The translations under genes were made by a program, and so were the position numbers. Under the pieces are notes generated by a model, which worked only from the letters and a program-made list of their open reading frames with translations, was not told the DNA's origin and searched no databases. A stretch of 10,848 bases of DNA, taken from the NCBI GenBank assembly GCA_037189785.1, contig JBBCIP010000183.1, positions 1 to 10,848 on the forward strand. The letters run 5' to 3'. Shown here piece by piece: positions 8,073 through 10,848 of this stretch; the first letter of the stretch is position 1; each line of letters begins with the position of its first letter. This DNA is from Govanella sp037189785. Lineage in GTDB: Bacteria; Pseudomonadota; Alphaproteobacteria; Sphingomonadales; Govanellaceae.

Positions 8073-8098
8073 ATCGGCCAGATCATGAGATCGGCCAG
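8073..8098 (-). promoter_or_regulatory. 9-bp direct repeat, candidate AraC-family operator
   Basis: Two exact copies of CTGGCCGAT (minus strand), at 8090-8098 and 8073-8081, start to start 17 bp and separated by CTCATGAT. Tandem half-sites at this kind of spacing, with the promoter-proximal one reaching the -35 position, are the arrangement AraC-type activators use. The adjacent upstream gene encodes such a regulator. Single copies of the nonamer also occur inside genes (3864-3872, 9627-9635), so only the tandem arrangement is informative. Confidence 0.5.
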
Positions 8099-8151
8099 TG
8101 CATTACTTTTTTGATGACCTGCACGCTATCAGAGGATTGACAAGAAAACTT

Positions 8152-8178
8152 TCGCGATCAGCAGAGTTTTTATCGCGA
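8152..8178 (-). terminator. Weak terminator-like hairpin after the regulator gene
   Basis: Four bases past the regulator stop codon, arms TCGCGAT (8172-8178) and ATCGCGA (8152-8158) can pair on the minus strand around a 13-nt loop, followed by the T-rich AAGTTTTCTT. The stem is only 7 bp and the loop is large, so termination would be weak. The rest of the 151-bp gap between regulator and receptor holds the direct repeat and promoter described separately. Confidence 0.3.
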
Positions 8179-8181
8179 TTA

Positions 8182-9261
8182 TCAGTTTTGTCCGTGTTTG
8201 CGCAAAACTGTCGGGGCTATACCGAATTGCGCCCGAAATGCAGCCGAAAAACTGCTTTGCCGCTCATACCCGACAACTTCGGCAATATTCGCAATAGACC
8301 AATCGGTATCGAGCAACAACTCACGCGCTCGTTCCATGCGAAGTCTTTGAATATAATCAAAGATTGTCTCACCAAACAGATGCTTGAAGCCTTCGGCGAG
8401 CTTTGTGCGATTAAGGCCAAACCGCCGTGCCAGATCGGGCACACGGGGCGGCATGGCATAGACACTGCGGAGGTAATCGCGCACCGCGTTCAAAGCTTCG
8501 ATATCGCTTGAACGTAGTTTTATTGCCGTGCCTTTGGGTATTTCCTGATTGGTCAAAAGATCCAGCATCATGCACATCAAATCAAGCGCCCGCGCTTCAG
8601 CATGAATATGCCGCAAATGACGGCTATAGGGCGGTTTCATCATGTCTTCGATGACCTGAGTCATACGACTGGTCAGTGGCAATGTTTGACAAAAGAAATC
8701 CGGTGTGCCGTTCAATAAATATTGCAGCAATGGGCGAGGCAGATCGTCAGCATCCAACTGCAAAGCCTCGAGCACCACTTTCGGGCTACAACTCAGGGTC
8801 AAGGACGTTTCCCGTGCCTTAGCCGCATACCAGTCGTCTTTGATAAGCCCTTTGGGGTGAAACGCGACCACACTTTTCCCACCACCTAAGGTAAACTCAT
8901 CTTGTTTTGGAAAACGGATCAGATTTTTGCCGGTAATTTTGAAATGAAACTTCAACAAATCTTGGCCATCGGCCAAGCCTTTTTCTTCTTCGTTATAGGC
9001 AAAATCACAAAATAAAACCCGCAGATCATTTGAAAAACTTAAGAAATCACGATACCCCGCGCCATGTTCCGGGCGCACTTCAAGACGGCGTTTGAATGCC
9101 GGACCAAACGGATGCTCGGCAGAAATTGTCGGTGACGGCACCTCGACCAAATGGGGTGCGGATGGGAACGTGCGTTCAATCCAGCGCAGATCATTCGCAT
9201 CCGTCAACGGCGCCAAACCGCTATTATTCACGCCATATGGGCCGCTATTTTGTGCTGTCAT
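8182..9261 (-). CDS. AraC-family transcriptional regulator, PchR-like
   Basis: A 359-residue regulator. The C-terminal third carries the two helix-turn-helix units of the AraC/XylS domain: RVPDLARRFGLNRTKLAEGF (273-292) and SIANIAEVVGYERQSSFSAA (322-341), ending AQFGIAPTVLRKHGQ. The first 250 residues are the ligand-sensing part and match nothing I can name; layout and length resemble PchR, which activates a ferric-pyochelin receptor gene on binding its ligand. The start at 9261 is preferred because GGAG lies 4 nt upstream; an alternative ATG at 9306 would add 15 residues. The gene is directly upstream of, and co-oriented with, the TonB receptor gene, so it most likely controls that promoter through the direct repeat at 8073-8098. 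Whether the effector is the transported compound or an intracellular metabolite cannot be told. Confidence 0.88.
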   Translation of the reverse strand: MTAQNSGPYGVNNSGLAPLTDANDLRWIERTFPSAPHLVEVPSPTISAEHPFGPAFKRRLEVRPEHGAGYRDFLSFSNDLRVLFCDFAYNEEEKGLADGQDLLKFHFKITGKNLIRFPKQDEFTLGGGKSVVAFHPKGLIKDDWYAAKARETSLTLSCSPKVVLEALQLDADDLPRPLLQYLLNGTPDFFCQTLPLTSRMTQVIEDMMKPPYSRHLRHIHAEARALDLMCMMLDLLTNQEIPKGTAIKLRSSDIEALNAVRDYLRSVYAMPPRVPDLARRFGLNRTKLAEGFKHLFGETIFDYIQRLRMERARELLLDTDWSIANIAEVVGYERQSSFSAAFRAQFGIAPTVLRKHGQN

Positions 9262-9351
9262 GATACTCCATCCCGGCGAAAAAACTTTACTCAGTGATCC
9301 GGGCATGATTGCCTATGGCGCTATTTTTGGAGTTAGGTCATTCACTTGTCC

Positions 9352-9357
9352 AGAGGA
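9352..9357 (+). promoter_or_regulatory. Shine-Dalgarno that fixes the PLP enzyme start
   Basis: AGAGGA, 3 nt before the ATG at 9361. This supports 9361 over an in-frame TTG at 9346, which lies upstream of the ribosome site. The 99-bp divergent region 9262-9360 must hold promoters for both this gene and the regulator, but I see no convincing -35/-10 pair or operator there on either strand. Confidence 0.75.
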
Positions 9358-9360
9358 ATT

Positions 9361-10530
9361 ATGTCCACAAAATCCCCACCGTCCTATCGGCGCGCCCTGC
9401 CCTCTGCCCGCCATCTCTTTGATATTCCGGATGATATTGCATATTTTAATTGTGCATATATTTCCCCCATTCTCCAGAAATCGAGCCTCGCCGGCCAAGA
9501 CGGCGTGAAACGTAAGGCCCAGCCCTGGACCATCACCGCCGATGACTTTTTTTCCGAATCAGAAAAAATCCGTAGACTATTCGCCACACTGATTGATGCC
9601 GACAGTGATGACATCGCCATCACACCATCGGCCAGTTACGGCCTGGCCACGGCAGCACGTAACCTTCCTTTAAAGGCCGGGGAAAATATTTTAATCCTTG
9701 CCGACCAATTCCCATCGAATGTTTATGTGTGGCAAGATTTAGCAGACCGCAACGGTGCGACCGTGATCACAGTTCCCCGCCCGGCTGACGGAAATTGGAC
9801 TGCAGCCATCCTGCACGCCGCCACGCCGACAACCCGCATCTTTGCCCTGCCCCATTGTCATTGGACAGACGGATCGATTGTCGATCTGGTGGCGATCCGC
9901 GCCTTGTGCGATGCGCAGAATGCGGCACTGGTCATTGACGGCACGCAATCCCTGGGCGCTTTGCCGTTTTCCGTCAAAGACATCCGCCCGGATTTTGTTG
10001 CAACCGCTGCCTATAAATGGCTGTTGGGGCCGTATAGCCTCGGGTTCCTTTATGTCGCCCCCAAATGGCAAAACGGACATGCTTTAGAGCAAAACTGGAT
10101 AACCCGCCACGGCAGCGAAAATCTCAGCCGACTGATCGATTACACCGATCAATACCAACCCGGAGCCCGTCGTTTCGATATGGGGGAGCGATCAAACTTT
10201 GCACTGTTGCCCGTATCCATCACGGCACTTGAACAGATTCTTGACTGGACGGTGCCGGATATCTCGCGCACGCTCGGCACGATTACCCAGCGGATTGCCG
10301 ACGCACTGCCGATGATCGATCGTACCGCGTATCAAGCGCCTCATTATCTTACGGTCCCGCTGACAAAGCACGACCCGCATGCGTTGCTGAACGCTTTGTC
10401 CGATGAAAAAATTTTCGTGAGTTTGCGCGGGCAATCGTTACGGATCACGCCGCATCTTTATATATCCGATCATGACATCGATCGTTTGATAACAACCTTG
10501 GCCCAGCATCTAAGCCAGCACCTAAGATAA
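9361..10530 (+). CDS. Fold-type I PLP-dependent enzyme, aminotransferase class V superfamily
   Basis: A 389-residue protein. The class V pattern is clear: an N-terminal IAYFNCAYISP (26-36), the phosphate-binding ITPSASYGLATAA (87-99), PHCHWTDG (164-171), the cofactor-ring Asp193 in LVIDGTQSLGALPF, and the Schiff-base Lys219 in TAAYKWLLGPYSLGFLY. The small C-terminal domain follows, ending RITPHLYISDHDIDRL. The superfamily includes cysteine desulfurases, kynureninases, isopenicillin-N epimerase-like proteins and true aminotransferases; the motifs do not discriminate among them. No cysteine loop typical of cysteine desulfurases is obvious. It is transcribed divergently from the AraC-type regulator and could be under the same control, although the gap shows no copy of the direct repeat. 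Its 3' end overlaps the convergent nitronate monooxygenase gene by 9 bp, leaving no room for a terminator between them. Confidence 0.85.
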   Translation: MSTKSPPSYRRALPSARHLFDIPDDIAYFNCAYISPILQKSSLAGQDGVKRKAQPWTITADDFFSESEKIRRLFATLIDADSDDIAITPSASYGLATAARNLPLKAGENILILADQFPSNVYVWQDLADRNGATVITVPRPADGNWTAAILHAATPTTRIFALPHCHWTDGSIVDLVAIRALCDAQNAALVIDGTQSLGALPFSVKDIRPDFVATAAYKWLLGPYSLGFLYVAPKWQNGHALEQNWITRHGSENLSRLIDYTDQYQPGARRFDMGERSNFALLPVSITALEQILDWTVPDISRTLGTITQRIADALPMIDRTAYQAPHYLTVPLTKHDPHALLNALSDEKIFVSLRGQSLRITPHLYISDHDIDRLITTLAQHLSQHLR

Positions 10531-10848
10531 CAATCGTTGCGCGTCTATCATCACACGATCAACGAAGTCGCGTGTTGTATACTCACCGGCCAAAGGGGCC
10601 GCTTGCCCGGCCCACAACGGGCTGAATTCGCTGGACCCCATGGCTTCTGCTTTTAGACGCAGCGGCGCAGATAACGCTGTGGCCAATGGAAATGGCGGTG
10701 CGTCTTTATTGATCGGCCCCAAGTCGCGGATCAATCGATTGCTGATGCTGCGCGCCGGGCGACCGGTAATGACATTGGTTAGAACCATATCGTCATCCCG
10801 CGCGGCGGCAAGAGCGGCCCGATGCAAACTCGAGGTCAAAGCCTCGGG
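10522..10848 (-). CDS. Nitronate monooxygenase (2-nitropropane dioxygenase family), C-terminal part; 5' end outside window
   Basis: The last 108 residues of a protein that continues beyond the right edge; the frame is open to base 10848, and the stop TAG is at 10522-10524. Recognised from DDDMVLTNVITGRPARS, SNRLIRDLGP, PPFPLATAL and GSSEFSPLWAGQ, all typical of the C-terminal end of FMN-dependent nitronate monooxygenases. These oxidise alkyl nitronates, such as propionate-3-nitronate, to carbonyl compounds plus nitrite. The FMN-binding and active-site regions lie outside the window, so activity cannot be judged. Some family members are enoyl-ACP reductases or other flavin enzymes, so the substrate is uncertain. 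Confidence 0.85.
   Translation of the reverse strand, partial: PEALTSSLHRAALAAARDDDMVLTNVITGRPARSISNRLIRDLGPINKDAPPFPLATALSAPLRLKAEAMGSSEFSPLWAGQAAPLAGEYTTRDFVDRVMIDAQRLLS

Noticed and set aside
8137..8142. Plus-strand TTGACA, a perfect -35 match
   Set aside because: No -10-like hexamer follows at 16-18 nt and no plus-strand gene begins downstream.
8961..8977. Perfect inverted repeat CTTGGCC-ATC-GGCCAAG
   Set aside because: It is inside the regulator coding sequence, is short, and is explained by codon content; nothing nearby suggests a regulatory site.
9262..9306. Longer regulator start (ATG at 9306)
   Set aside because: Its ribosome site is weaker than that of the ATG at 9261 and the added residues match no domain. 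It is not fully excluded.
9309..9336. Possible promoter for the PLP gene (TTGCCT with a downstream AT-poor hexamer)
   Set aside because: The hexamer at the right spacing (around GTTAGG) does not resemble TATAAT, so I do not call it.

Overview
The window looks like one stretch of a proteobacterial chromosome. An alphaproteobacterium is my best guess; the guess rests on the style of the TonB-dependent receptor, the moderate GC content and the catabolic gene content, and a gammaproteobacterium is not excluded. Coding density is high. I see no tRNA, rRNA, insertion sequence, phage gene or CRISPR array.

Layout. (i) Positions 2-1549, plus strand: the 3' part of a LigB-type extradiol dioxygenase subunit gene, followed by a gene for an exported cyclase-family hydrolase. 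(ii) Positions 1556-9261, minus strand, transcribed right to left: an AraC/PchR-type regulator, a TonB-dependent outer-membrane receptor, a GMC-family FAD alcohol dehydrogenase, an NAD(P)-dependent aldehyde dehydrogenase, and an M14-like (DUF2817) zinc hydrolase. The last three are packed with a 22-nt gap and an 8-nt overlap. (iii) Positions 9361-10530, plus strand: a fold-type I PLP enzyme (aminotransferase class V superfamily), divergent from the regulator. (iv) Positions 10522-10848, minus strand: the C-terminal part of a nitronate monooxygenase, overlapping the PLP gene tail to tail.

Reading of the minus-strand block: the receptor imports an organic compound. GMC oxidase and aldehyde dehydrogenase then take an alcohol through the aldehyde to an acid, and the M14-like enzyme cuts an amide or ester. 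The AraC-type protein probably controls the receptor promoter, where I find a perfect 9-bp direct repeat at 17-bp spacing just upstream of a TATAAT box. A strong CUUG-loop hairpin without a U-tract sits between receptor and enzyme genes and may set their relative expression. The substrate is unknown. The flanking ring-cleavage subunit and nitronate monooxygenase hint at amino- or nitro-aromatic chemistry, but this is inference.

Most notable points: the dioxygenase subunit lacks both the catalytic-base His and the metal-ligand Glu of LigB, so it is probably a non-catalytic partner subunit; the exported cyclase has Gln at two expected metal-His positions; and the receptor promoter has a clear candidate operator.
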